Source of the DNA: UBA3210 sp048359995
Lineage (GTDB): Bacteria; Bacillota_I; Bacilli_A; RFN20; CAG-449
Direction: 5' to 3'
NCBI GenBank assembly: GCA_048359995.1
Contig: DBGCPK010000010.1
Coordinates: 20,506 to 84,505, forward strand
Length of the DNA: 64,000 nt
Shown: one piece after another, positions 17,335-26,230 of the stretch
Numbering within the stretch: position 1 is the stretch's first letter
Layout: each line of letters starts with the position of its first letter
Translations under genes and position numbers: made by a program
Notes under the pieces: model-generated
What the model saw: only the letters and a program-made list of their open reading frames with translations
Told to the model about the DNA's origin: nothing
Database searches by the model: none

Positions 17335-20300
17335 ATGCTGGAATTAAAAAACGTCACGAAAATTTATCATCTGAAAAAAGCCGAAGACGTCGTCGCGCTC
17401 AACGATATCAGTTTGAAATTTCCGGATAAAGGAATGGTTTTCATCTTGGGAAAATCCGGCTCGGGAAAATCGACATTTCTCAATGTCGTCGGAGGTTTGG
17501 ATTCTTTCGACAAAGGCGAAATTATCATCAACGATCGATCCAGCAAGGGGTTTTCTCAAAGCGATTTCGATTCTTATAGAAATACTTATATCGGCTTTAT
17601 CTTTCAGGAATACAACATTTTCGAAGAATTATCGGTCAGAAAAAATATCGCTTTGGCTTTGGAATTGCAAGGAAAGAGCGCAAGCGAAGAGGAGATTAAA
17701 AGAATCCTGAATCTCGTCGACCTCGAAGATCTGGAGGAAAGAAAGCCGAAAGAACTTTCGGGTGGTCAAAAGCAAAGGGTGGCGATCGCCCGTGCAATCG
17801 TCAAAAACCCTCAGATTATCATGGCGGATGAACCTACGGGAGCTTTGGACAGCCAGACGGGGAAACAGGTTCTCACTACATTGAAAAACCTTTCCGAAGA
17901 CAAATTGGTCGTCGTCGTTTCCCACGATCGCGAATTCGCGGAAACTTACGCGGATCGGATCGTCGAATTCAAGGACGGAAAAGTGATTTCGGATGTGACT
18001 TCCGGAATCGATCGAAGAGCGATTTCAGGATTCGAACGCCGAGAAAAGAAATGGATTCGGATAAGAAAGAATCACGTCTTGTCTTCGGAAGAGAAAGAAG
18101 AAATTATTCGTTTCATCGAAAATAACGAAAACGACACGCTGGTTTCTTTCGAACCCGAAATCAGCCGAAAAATCGATACGCAAGGAGAATTTTTCGGCGC
18201 GGAGTCGCGCTTTGTGCCGACCGATGAAAGTCGGATTGAAAGAGACGAAAAAAAATTTACGACGATCAAATCGAAACTTTCTTTTCGGAATTCCTTTATC
18301 TTCGGTCTCAACTCGATGAAAGTCAAACCGTTTCGATTGATTTTGGTCATTCTTCTTTCCTGCATTTCTTTCGGTCTTTTCGGATTCGTCGATACGCTGT
18401 CGTCTTACAGTGCGACGAATACGATCGTCAATTCGATCGTCAGCACGAATATCGACTACGCTTCTTTTACCAAGAATTATACTTTTTATCACTGGATTAC
18501 CAATCTGAACAGTGAAAAAACGGTGATGACCGGCTTTTCGGGAACTAAGGATATTGCCTATTTGAACGAATGTTTCAATCTCGATTTCAAAGGCGTATAC
18601 AAGAATACCGAAGTCGGCGATTTTTCGCTGACGAACAATATGCTGAGGGATTATCACGAAGCGAATAGTTACTATGTCAACGAACTTTCCGGTTTGATCG
18701 AGGCGGACGAAAAGACGTTGAAATCCCTGAACTATCATCTTGCCTACGGACGTCTTCCCGAGAATCCCGACGAAATTTGCCTGACGGACTACACATACAG
18801 CCTTTTCAGAGAACAGGGATATTATAATCATTTCGACACGTCGGATCGACTTTTGATCAGCGAGATGACGCCTTATGAAGAGTATATGGACGAAAATACT
18901 TTGGTTGTCAACGCTTCGACAGGGGAATATCGAACTTTATTTGTCAATAATCAAGAATTTAAGATCGTCGGCATCCTCCATACCGGATTCGACTTCGATA
19001 AGTACGAGATTCTGATCGACAACATCGACGACTCTTCTTATAAATATCTGAACGAAAACTATCAGTTGAATATCCGTTACGGATATCACAATCTAGGTTA
19101 TCTCGCGCCGGGTTCGCTTTCGACGATCGTCGAAGAAAATCAACTGAGCCTTTTGAACGCATTGACGACTTTTCGTCTGGAAACGGCGAATGTACGGAAT
19201 GGTTTTTCGTTTTCATACATCGGAAAATACGATCAGATTCCGGAGCAGACGGTGGTGAAAGACGATGTTTCTAAATTAAGCGATCAGGAAACGATCGTCT
19301 CCGATTCGTTCCTTTTCGATCGCGGCGGTTTGCAGTCGAAAATGCAAGGAATCGCGTTGATGAGCGAAGACGCGGAATTCTACGGAGTATCCAATCTGGC
19401 GGACGCCTATTCGCTGATTAAAGAAAAGATGATCGAAGACTACGCGAATCTTCACCCTGATGAAGCGGCGGCGTACAATCCTTACGGAGGAACGGAACGA
19501 TATATTCAATTTTTAAGCGATGAAGGAACGGGCTATTACGTCAATCCATACGGTACTTCCGGATATGAATTGATTTCTCGGGAGAAAAAACGACTGCTGA
19601 GCGCCTATAAAGACGAAATTTTTCAGATCACCTTTCAAATTTCGATTGCCGATGCGAACGCATATTTAGAAGAGGCAAAACAATACAAAATGAATATTGT
19701 CGGCTTTTACGTGGCGAATAACGATGTTTCCGGGAAATGCCTGATCTTATCCGACGAGAATTACGGACATTATGTCGGCGTGGAAGAAAGTTATTACGCT
19801 TTCGTGATCGCAAAGATGCCGAAGAGCAGAGGCACAATCCGCCGTTTGGTAAATTTTGAAGACAGTGAATCGGATATCTATTATTGCATGAATAACGAAT
19901 CCAAAATCGCGATCGACGTTTTGGACGCGACATTGGAAGCGTCGCGGGATATTTGTTTCTATATCGGCTTGGCTTTATCTGCTTTTTCCGTTTTGTTTTT
20001 ATTCAATTTCATAAGTGTGTCGATTTCCAATAAAAAGCACGAGATCGGAATTCTTCGCGCGATCGGTTCGCGATCGAGAGACGTTTTGAAGATTTTTTTC
20101 ACGGAAAGCTTCATTATTGCCATGATTAACTTCCTTTTATCGACTATCCTTTTGAGCGTCGTTTCGGCGGTCGGAAACGCCGTTATGCAAAGATTTACCG
20201 GATTATCTGTCGCTTTGTTCTCGCCAGGAGTCCGACAATTTGGTATAATGTTATTGATCAGTTGTTTGATTGCTTATATTTCCTGCGCGCTTCCGGTTTA

Positions 20301-20343
20301 TTCGGTCGCGAAGAAAAAACCGATTAACGTTATCAAGGGGTAA
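17335..20343 (+). CDS. ABC transporter, ATPase fused to FtsX-type permease
   Basis: 1002 residues. ATPase domain 1-225: Walker A GKSGSGKST, signature LSGGQKQRVAIARA, Walker B IIMADEPTGALD, switch His in VVVVSHD. A charged linker of about 100 residues leads to a first membrane helix (about 335-355), a large external domain (about 360-870), and a C-terminal FtsX domain with three helices around the NKKHEIGILRAIGSR motif. This is the ATPase-permease fusion of the MacB/LolCDE-like superfamily found in Firmicutes, which move or sense lipids, peptides or antimicrobials by mechanotransmission rather than simple import. The RDD genes on both sides are 7 and 13 bases away, making a three-gene operon. 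No clear ribosome binding site of its own, so coupling to the first RDD gene is likely. Confidence 0.88.
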   Translation: MLELKNVTKIYHLKKAEDVVALNDISLKFPDKGMVFILGKSGSGKSTFLNVVGGLDSFDKGEIIINDRSSKGFSQSDFDSYRNTYIGFIFQEYNIFEELSVRKNIALALELQGKSASEEEIKRILNLVDLEDLEERKPKELSGGQKQRVAIARAIVKNPQIIMADEPTGALDSQTGKQVLTTLKNLSEDKLVVVVSHDREFAETYADRIVEFKDGKVISDVTSGIDRRAISGFERREKKWIRIRKNHVLSSEEKEEIIRFIENNENDTLVSFEPEISRKIDTQGEFFGAESRFVPTDESRIERDEKKFTTIKSKLSFRNSFIFGLNSMKVKPFRLILVILLSCISFGLFGFVDTLSSYSATNTIVNSIVSTNIDYASFTKNYTFYHWITNLNSEKTVMTGFSGTKDIAYLNECFNLDFKGVYKNTEVGDFSLTNNMLRDYHEANSYYVNELSGLIEADEKTLKSLNYHLAYGRLPENPDEICLTDYTYSLFREQGYYNHFDTSDRLLISEMTPYEEYMDENTLVVNASTGEYRTLFVNNQEFKIVGILHTGFDFDKYEILIDNIDDSSYKYLNENYQLNIRYGYHNLGYLAPGSLSTIVEENQLSLLNALTTFRLETANVRNGFSFSYIGKYDQIPEQTVVKDDVSKLSDQETIVSDSFLFDRGGLQSKMQGIALMSEDAEFYGVSNLADAYSLIKEKMIEDYANLHPDEAAAYNPYGGTERYIQFLSDEGTGYYVNPYGTSGYELISREKKRLLSAYKDEIFQITFQISIADANAYLEEAKQYKMNIVGFYVANNDVSGKCLILSDENYGHYVGVEESYYAFVIAKMPKSRGTIRRLVNFEDSESDIYYCMNNESKIAIDVLDATLEASRDICFYIGLALSAFSVLFLFNFISVSISNKKHEIGILRAIGSRSRDVLKIFFTESFIIAMINFLLSTILLSVVSAVGNAVMQRFTGLSVALFSPGVRQFGIMLLISCLIAYISCALPVYSVAKKKPINVIKG

Positions 20344-20356
20344 AGGAGAAAAAAAT

Positions 20357-21469
20357 ATGCAAAATGAAATCGTCACGGCATCGATATTCAAACGGGTCGG
20401 CGCAGCCGTTCTCGACGCGATTTTGATTTTTATTTTTATCGTTTTGATGCAAAGTTGGGTAGTCGTTCCGATCGCCGACGCTTGCTTCGGATACTCGGAC
20501 ACGCAACAGGAGTACCGCGATAAATTGGTGGAAAGCGGAATGTACGTCGAGTATTCTTCCTCCGGAAATGACAGCGAAAAGGCCGTCTATCCGATTACCG
20601 CGGCTGCGCTTTACGACGCGACAACCGGGAAAGATAATCTAAACGATCGCACTTGTTCCGCGTTCGATTATTACGAACCGTTCTTTTCGACTTTTGTCGC
20701 TTCTCCTTACGGACAATACAACATCGCGGGCAAAGGTGAAACCGAGGAGAGTTTTTCCGAAGAATTTATCAGAGCAAAAAGCGAAGCCGAAAACCTATTC
20801 GTTTTAAGCGGTGAAACCTATGTTCCTGTCGAAGGTGCAACCAACGAGAAACTGGCTGAATTTTACGTCAATCAATATGACAATTTTGTCGGCGTTGCTT
20901 TATATAATGTAAATGGGGAAATCTATTCTTTGGCACTGGAAATCAACAATATTTCGATTTGGGGCTTGATTATAACCGGAACTTTGGCTTTCGTCATCTT
21001 CTCTTTGGTTATTCCGCTTTGCCGTAAAAACGGTGAGACGATCGGAAAGATGATTGTCGGCAGCGCGGTGGTTTCCAGAAAAGACGGGTTCCGCGTCAGA
21101 AAAACGCAGACTTTGATCCGCTTCGTTTCTTTCTTCTTTCTGGAAATCGTCTTGTCGGTTATGCTTGGAAATTTTGCCTTGATTCTGGTAATGCTCCCGC
21201 TTTTGGCTTCGTTTACTTTCGTGATTTTCAGCAAATCGCATTGCGCTTTCCACGATTACTTCGCCGCGACTGTTGTCATCGATAAAAACAAGTGCATCGT
21301 TTACAAAAACGCCGAAGAACTCAACGAACACCTGCTGCAATTGAAGGCAATCGAAGAACAGGACGTCTATCGCGTCAAAGATAAAGATAATGATCCGGAA
21401 GTTTTTGAATCCGGAGCATTCGCACAAAGCGCGTCCGAAGAGGGCGCCGAAACGGACAAGGACTCATAG
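20357..21469 (+). CDS. RDD-family membrane protein (second of the pair)
   Basis: 371 residues with the same plan as the first RDD protein: TASIFKRVGAAVLDAILIFIFIV in helix 1, a long external loop (about 35-200), then helices with the GETIGKMIVGSAVVSRKDGFRVRK turn, and an acidic cytoplasmic tail of about 60 residues (CIVYKNAEELNEHLLQLK to the end). Two diverged copies around one FtsX exporter suggest a heteromeric RDD partner. GGAG sits 12 bases before the ATG. The stop codon is inside the 5' arm of the operon terminator. Confidence 0.8.
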   Translation: MQNEIVTASIFKRVGAAVLDAILIFIFIVLMQSWVVVPIADACFGYSDTQQEYRDKLVESGMYVEYSSSGNDSEKAVYPITAAALYDATTGKDNLNDRTCSAFDYYEPFFSTFVASPYGQYNIAGKGETEESFSEEFIRAKSEAENLFVLSGETYVPVEGATNEKLAEFYVNQYDNFVGVALYNVNGEIYSLALEINNISIWGLIITGTLAFVIFSLVIPLCRKNGETIGKMIVGSAVVSRKDGFRVRKTQTLIRFVSFFFLEIVLSVMLGNFALILVMLPLLASFTFVIFSKSHCAFHDYFAATVVIDKNKCIVYKNAEELNEHLLQLKAIEEQDVYRVKDKDNDPEVFESGAFAQSASEEGAETDKDS

Positions 21470-21484
21470 CATGAGTTCTTTTTT
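21458..21484 (+). terminator. Terminator of the RDD-ABC-RDD operon
   Basis: Ten-base stem AAGGACTCAT/ATGAGTTCTT (one G-T pair) with AGC loop and a following T run. The stop codon of the second RDD gene lies within it. Confidence 0.85.
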
Positions 21485-21509
21485 GTGGTAGTTGGTATAA
21501 AATCCGACC

Positions 21510-21538
21510 TTGAATTGGGTTTTATATTGATGTACAAT
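21510..21538 (+). promoter_or_regulatory. Promoter of the importer-nuclease operon
   Basis: TTGAAT, 17 bases, TACAAT, about 25 bases before the ATPase gene. The flanks TATATTGATGTACAATATA are a near palindrome centred on GTAC that could bind a regulator. Confidence 0.65.
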
Positions 21539-21563
21539 ATAATCAGAATTTGGAGGATTGCTA

Positions 21564-22676
21564 ATGGAAATTCGATTAGAACACTTGACTAAACAATTCC
21601 CGGGAAGTAAGAAAGGCGAGCAAGGCACAATCGCCGTCAACGATCTTGACATTACGATTCCTGACGGAAAGTTAGTCGGGTTATTAGGTCCATCCGGCTG
21701 CGGGAAATCGACGACGCTGTATATGATTTCCGGCCTGTTGGAGCCGACTTCCGGACACATTTGGTTCGGAGACGACGATGTCACAAACCTGACTCCGGAT
21801 AAAAGGGGCATCGGTCTGGTATTCCAGAATTATGCGCTTTATCCGCATATGACGGTTTACAAGAACATCGCGTTCCCTCTTGAAAACCTGAGAGTGGAAG
21901 AAGAGAAAAATGGTAAAAAAGTTAAGAGAAAACTGACCAAGGTCGAAATCGACGCAATGGTCAAAGAGGCTGCGAATCTCGTTCAGATTGCCAATCTTCT
22001 CGATCGGAAGCCGAATCAACTCTCCGGCGGACAGCAACAACGGGTGGCTATCGCCAGAGCGTTAGTCAAAAAGCCGAAGGTTCTTCTTCTCGACGAACCG
22101 TTATCCAATTTGGACGCCCGTTTGAGATTGCAAACCAGAGAGGAAATCCGCCGCTTGCAGAGAGAAACCGGTATTACCACCATTTTCGTTACTCACGATC
22201 AAGAAGAAGCGATGTCGATTTCCGATGAAATCGTCGTGATGAAACTCGGTGTCGAACAGCAGAGAGACGTTCCGCAGGAAGTATATAATAACCCGAAAAA
22301 TTTATTCGTCGCTCAGTTCTTGGGAACTCCGCCGATCAACGTATTCCACGGAACGATCAAAAAGCACAAGGTCTATATCGGCGACGAGGCGATTCTTTCG
22401 TTGGATAAATCGATTGCCGATCAAGAAGTGTACGTCGGTATTCGACCGGAAGGATTTATCGTCGAAGAAAACGGACCGTTGCACGTCAAAGTCGAACAGA
22501 TCGAAACGTTGGGAAGAGATATCTCCATCGTCGGATCGCACGAAGCCAATTTGAAACCGTCCTTTAAAATCATTGTCGATTCGGATAATAAAGTTTCGAT
22601 CGGAAATGTTTCTTTGTCGGTTAAGAAACATAAATGCTACATTTTCAATAAAGAAACCGAAGAAAGGATTGCATAA
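21564..22676 (+). CDS. ABC importer ATP-binding protein, MalK/UgpC type
   Basis: 370 residues. Walker A GPSGCGKST, signature LSGGQQQRVAIARA, Walker B VLLLDEPLSNLDA, switch VTHDQEEAMSISD, followed by a C-terminal TOBE/OB regulatory domain (about 245-370) as in MalK, UgpC and MsmK. It energises import through the two permeases that follow. An insertion of charged residues (RVEEEKNGKKVKRKLTK, about 112-130) replaces the shorter loop of typical MalK. Start at the ATG eight bases after TGGAGG; a TTG two codons upstream is also open. The sugar-type label gives the transporter class, not proof of a sugar substrate; the same class serves glycerol-phosphates, polyols and possibly nucleosides. Confidence 0.92.
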   Translation: MEIRLEHLTKQFPGSKKGEQGTIAVNDLDITIPDGKLVGLLGPSGCGKSTTLYMISGLLEPTSGHIWFGDDDVTNLTPDKRGIGLVFQNYALYPHMTVYKNIAFPLENLRVEEEKNGKKVKRKLTKVEIDAMVKEAANLVQIANLLDRKPNQLSGGQQQRVAIARALVKKPKVLLLDEPLSNLDARLRLQTREEIRRLQRETGITTIFVTHDQEEAMSISDEIVVMKLGVEQQRDVPQEVYNNPKNLFVAQFLGTPPINVFHGTIKKHKVYIGDEAILSLDKSIADQEVYVGIRPEGFIVEENGPLHVKVEQIETLGRDISIVGSHEANLKPSFKIIVDSDNKVSIGNVSLSVKKHKCYIFNKETEERIA

Positions 22677-22678
22677 TT

Positions 22679-23617
22679 ATGGAGTCTAAGAATAACTGGA
22701 AGGCTTGGTTATATTTAGCTCCGGCTATTATCCTGTTATTGATTTTTACTTTCTATCCTCTGATCAATACGATCTTGATCGCATTTGCCAAAGATTATAA
22801 TATCTACGCCAATGAAACGGCGTTGGGCGCGATTTTCCGTACCGGATTTACGTTTGATAATTTCGGATATGTGCTGGGGGTAAAAGGAATTTCGTACAAC
22901 GGGCAGGTGCTCTACGATAAGACCGTTATCGAATTTGCGTTGCCGAACACGTTGATTATCGTCTTCGTTACCGTTCCGCTTTCGATTCTGATCGCTCTTC
23001 TGATCGCGGTGGGAATCAATTCGATCAAGTGGTTTCAGAAAATATTCCAGACGATTTTCTTCATTCCTTACGTTACCAACTCGATTGCCATTGGTATGGT
23101 ATTCGCGGTCATTTTCGCGGGGACTAACGGTCTGTGGAACTCGATTTTCCACTTGGGAAATGTAAGTTGGGTGGATATGGGGGCAAGCCGTCTCAACGGT
23201 ATGCTCGCGCTCTGCGTCTACATCATTTGGCACGCGTTGCCGTATAAAATTCTGATCTTTCTTTCCGGTTTGCAGGGAATCGACAAGCAATACTATCAGG
23301 CTGCGCAGATCGACAGCGCTTCGAGAAGCAAAACTTTCTTCCGCGTAACCGTGCCGCTGCTTTCGCCGCAGATCGTATACGTGATGATCACTTCGCTGAT
23401 CGGATCGTTCAAAGAGTATTCTTCGATCGTCGCCTTATTCAACGGTCAAGGAACTTCTTCGGGAAGTTACAATATGTATACGATCACTTATTACATTTAC
23501 GACAATATTTCCCAAGCGCCGACAAGGGCTTCCGCCGCCGCGGTTCTTCTGTTTATCATCATCATGTTCTTCACGGTGATTCAGAGACAGGTTTCCGCGA
23601 AACGGGTGCATTATTAG
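22679..23617 (+). CDS. ABC importer permease, MalF/UgpA type
   Basis: 312 residues, six predicted helices: residues 10-30 (APAIILLLIFTFYPLINTI) and the binding-protein-dependent permease domain from about 90, with the EAA-like cytoplasmic loop YYQAAQIDSASRSKTFFRVTVPLLSPQ about 200-225 that docks on the ATPase. It starts two bases after the ATPase stop. It forms the pore with the next gene's product. Confidence 0.92.
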   Translation: MESKNNWKAWLYLAPAIILLLIFTFYPLINTILIAFAKDYNIYANETALGAIFRTGFTFDNFGYVLGVKGISYNGQVLYDKTVIEFALPNTLIIVFVTVPLSILIALLIAVGINSIKWFQKIFQTIFFIPYVTNSIAIGMVFAVIFAGTNGLWNSIFHLGNVSWVDMGASRLNGMLALCVYIIWHALPYKILIFLSGLQGIDKQYYQAAQIDSASRSKTFFRVTVPLLSPQIVYVMITSLIGSFKEYSSIVALFNGQGTSSGSYNMYTITYYIYDNISQAPTRASAAAVLLFIIIMFFTVIQRQVSAKRVHY

Positions 23618-23629
23618 GAGGTATAAAGG

Positions 23630-24706
23630 ATGAAAAATTTTATGAATAAAGTGAAATCCTTCTTCTCCAATATCAAAGAGACCATCGCCAAACCTTTCAA
23701 GAAAAAGGAATTCACGGCCGAACAATTGGCTCAGGTCAATACTTCTTCGATCGTTCTCGTCATCAAAGAGGGAAATATCAGCGAAGAAAAACTGGAAAAA
23801 ATATCCAAAGCAGGTAAGATTATTTTCACTACAATTACATATGTCTTCCTGGTTTTGATGGCTATCGTCGTCATCATTCCGTTCTACTGGATGCTGGCAA
23901 CTTCGTTGAAATCGATCTACGAAGTCAGGGATACGATCACTTACTATCCGCATGACTTTATGTGGGTAAACTATTCCGTATTGTTCAAAGGGGCGCCGAT
24001 CGGCACTTATCCTTTGGGTAACGGTCAAATGAACTCGTACAAGATCGCGGCGTTTCCGTTCTGGACTTATTTGAAAAATACCTTGATTGTCGGTATTCTT
24101 TCTACGCTTGGAACGGTAATTACTTCGATTCTCGCGGCATTTGCTTTCTCCAGATTGAATTTCAAAGGGAAAGATTTCCTCTTCACCTGCTTCTTGGCGA
24201 CGATGATGATTCCGGGAGAGATGATGGTGATTACTAACTATATCACCGTCGCGCAGTTGGGATGGTTGGAAAACAACGTCGGCATTTACGCCTCGATGAT
24301 CGTTCCGTTTATCATCTCGGTGTTCTACATCTATTTGCTGAGACAGAATTTCAAGCAGATTCCGAACGAATTGTATTATGCGGCTAAAGTGGACGGGAAG
24401 ACGGACTGGGCTTATCTTTGGAAAGTTATGGTTCCCCTCGCGGCACCGACTTTGATTACGATCTTTATCTTAAAACTGATGGGCGCTTGGAACTCTTACG
24501 TGTGGCCGAATCTGGTTACCAATTCGGAGAGTATGCGTTTGATCACCAACGGACTTCGCGCTTATTCGGGAAGTGCCGACGGAACGACCAATCAACCGCT
24601 TCAAATGGCGGCTACGGTTATCGTAACGTTACCGCTTCTTCTGTTGTTCATTTTCTTCCGAAAATACATTATGAAAGGCGTCGGACGCGCCGGTATCAAA
24701 GGGTAA
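23630..24706 (+). CDS. ABC importer permease, MalG/UgpE type, with N-terminal extension
   Basis: 358 residues. After a charged cytoplasmic extension of about 60 residues (Lys-rich, predicted helical, not usual in MalG/UgpE) come six helices, beginning TTITYVFLVLMAIVVIIPFYWMLATSLKS. The EAA loop is ELYYAAKVDGKTDWAYLWKVMVPLAAP. The C-terminal RKYIMKGVGRAGIKG is the standard MalG/UgpE ending. AGGAGG precedes the ATG, 12 bases after the first permease gene. The extension might regulate the ATPase or bind a membrane partner. Confidence 0.92.
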   Translation: MKNFMNKVKSFFSNIKETIAKPFKKKEFTAEQLAQVNTSSIVLVIKEGNISEEKLEKISKAGKIIFTTITYVFLVLMAIVVIIPFYWMLATSLKSIYEVRDTITYYPHDFMWVNYSVLFKGAPIGTYPLGNGQMNSYKIAAFPFWTYLKNTLIVGILSTLGTVITSILAAFAFSRLNFKGKDFLFTCFLATMMIPGEMMVITNYITVAQLGWLENNVGIYASMIVPFIISVFYIYLLRQNFKQIPNELYYAAKVDGKTDWAYLWKVMVPLAAPTLITIFILKLMGAWNSYVWPNLVTNSESMRLITNGLRAYSGSADGTTNQPLQMAATVIVTLPLLLLFIFFRKYIMKGVGRAGIKG

Positions 24707-24726
24707 TAAAACGATTGCGTTTTGTT
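24705..24726 (+). promoter_or_regulatory. Intercistronic hairpin before the binding-protein gene
   Basis: Nine-base stem AATAAAACG/CGTTTTGTT (one G-T pair) with an ATTG loop, overlapping the stop of the permease gene and without a T run. Such stems commonly protect the 3' ends of processed ABC-operon mRNAs and raise binding-protein expression. Role here inferred. Confidence 0.35.
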
Positions 24727-24753
24727 ATATGAGTAAAAGAAAGGAAATTTTAA

Positions 24754-26220
24754 ATGAAAAACAAGTTAATTAAAACTTTGTGTGCTGCGACATTGCTGAC
24801 AATATCCTGTACGGCACTCGCGGGCTGCGGAAATTCGAACTCAGGAAAAACCGTAGTTACTTTCTGGCATACGATGGGACAAGCGAACCAGCAAACTTTG
24901 AATAATATGATTGCTGCGTTTAATGCGATTCCAGGGAACGAAAACATCAAAATCGAACACGATCAGCAGGGAGGATATGCCGACATCTATGAGAAACTGC
25001 AAAAAGCGATTCCGGCAAAAACGACCCCGGTTATGGCGTATTGCTATCCGGATCACGTGGCCGATTACATCGATGCCGGCGCGGCCGTCAAACTCGACGA
25101 TCTGATCAACGATCCGGAAATCGGTTACACTTCGACGGGAAAAGCAACCACCGATCCGGATTACAAGGTTGAAGACGATTTGAACGACTTCATTACTTCG
25201 TTCTTGCAAGAAGGACGGGAATATTCGACGGAAGGAACATACTCGTTGCCTTTCTCCAAATCGACGGAAGTTCTGTTCTATAACGAAACTTATCTGGTGG
25301 AACACGGCTACGTCGACAGCGAAGGGAATGCCGTCGTTCCGACAAAATGGGAAAATGAAAGCGATCCGGACGATCTGACGGCAATCATCAACCTTGCCAG
25401 AAAGATCAAAGCGAACGACAGCGCGATTATCGCGCCGTTAGGTTACGATTCCGATGATAACTTGTTCATCACTTTTGCCAAGCAGTTGGGGCTTCCGTAT
25501 ACTTCGATCGGGAGCGACGGAAGAGGTCAATTCGATTTCAACACCGCCGAAGTCAAGGCGATGGTCGAAAAAGTAAAAGGCTGGTACGACGAGGGGTTGA
25601 TCAAGACCCAAGGAACGATCGAAAGTCAGTCGTATACATCGACTTATTTCAAAAAACAGCAATTGATTTTCTCGATCGGATCAACCGGCGGAACTACCTA
25701 TAACGAACCGAGCAAGGATTCGGACGGACAATACGAATTCCAGGCCAAAGTCGCCGCGATTCCGCAATGGGGAGAAACTTCTTATTGCATTTCTCAGGGA
25801 CCTTCGATCGTCTTCTTCCAAAACAAAAAGATTTCGGACGAACAACTTCGCGCGGCTTTCAAATTCTACAAATTCATCACCAACCCTGAAAATTCCGCGG
25901 CATACTCGATCTTGACGGGATATGAACCGGTTAAACAATCTTCGTATACGACTTCCGCTTACGTGTCTCACTTGAATCCGGTCGATGTGACAACTCAGGA
26001 ACCGTTGGAGGATAACGAACTCGAACTGAAAACCCGCGTTGCCAGAATGACGCAAACGCTGAAAGACGATTACTTCGTTTCGCCGGCTTTCGTCGGTTCG
26101 GCTACGGCTCGTACTCAGGTCGGCGGTATCATCACGCAGGTTCTTCTCGGACAAAAAGGAATCGATCTGGCTTTCAACGATGCTTTGACACAATGCGCCT
26201 TTGCTTTACCGCTTCAATAG
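24754..26220 (+). CDS. ABC importer substrate-binding lipoprotein, family 1
   Basis: 488 residues. Lipobox LAGC with Cys25, then an extracellular solute-binding protein family 1 fold: VTFWHTMGQANQQTL, EGTYSLPFSKSTEVLFYNETYL, and a Trp/Gly-rich ligand region. It is of the UgpB/MalE class and about 50 residues longer than average. AAAGGAAA precedes the ATG by seven bases. It is followed after 10 bases by the nuclease lipoprotein gene, which suggests that the ligand could be a breakdown product of nucleic acid (glycerol-like, sugar-phosphate or nucleoside). That ligand assignment is inference. Confidence 0.88.
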   Translation: MKNKLIKTLCAATLLTISCTALAGCGNSNSGKTVVTFWHTMGQANQQTLNNMIAAFNAIPGNENIKIEHDQQGGYADIYEKLQKAIPAKTTPVMAYCYPDHVADYIDAGAAVKLDDLINDPEIGYTSTGKATTDPDYKVEDDLNDFITSFLQEGREYSTEGTYSLPFSKSTEVLFYNETYLVEHGYVDSEGNAVVPTKWENESDPDDLTAIINLARKIKANDSAIIAPLGYDSDDNLFITFAKQLGLPYTSIGSDGRGQFDFNTAEVKAMVEKVKGWYDEGLIKTQGTIESQSYTSTYFKKQQLIFSIGSTGGTTYNEPSKDSDGQYEFQAKVAAIPQWGETSYCISQGPSIVFFQNKKISDEQLRAAFKFYKFITNPENSAAYSILTGYEPVKQSSYTTSAYVSHLNPVDVTTQEPLEDNELELKTRVARMTQTLKDDYFVSPAFVGSATARTQVGGIITQVLLGQKGIDLAFNDALTQCAFALPLQ

Positions 26221-26230
26221 GTGATTCGCT

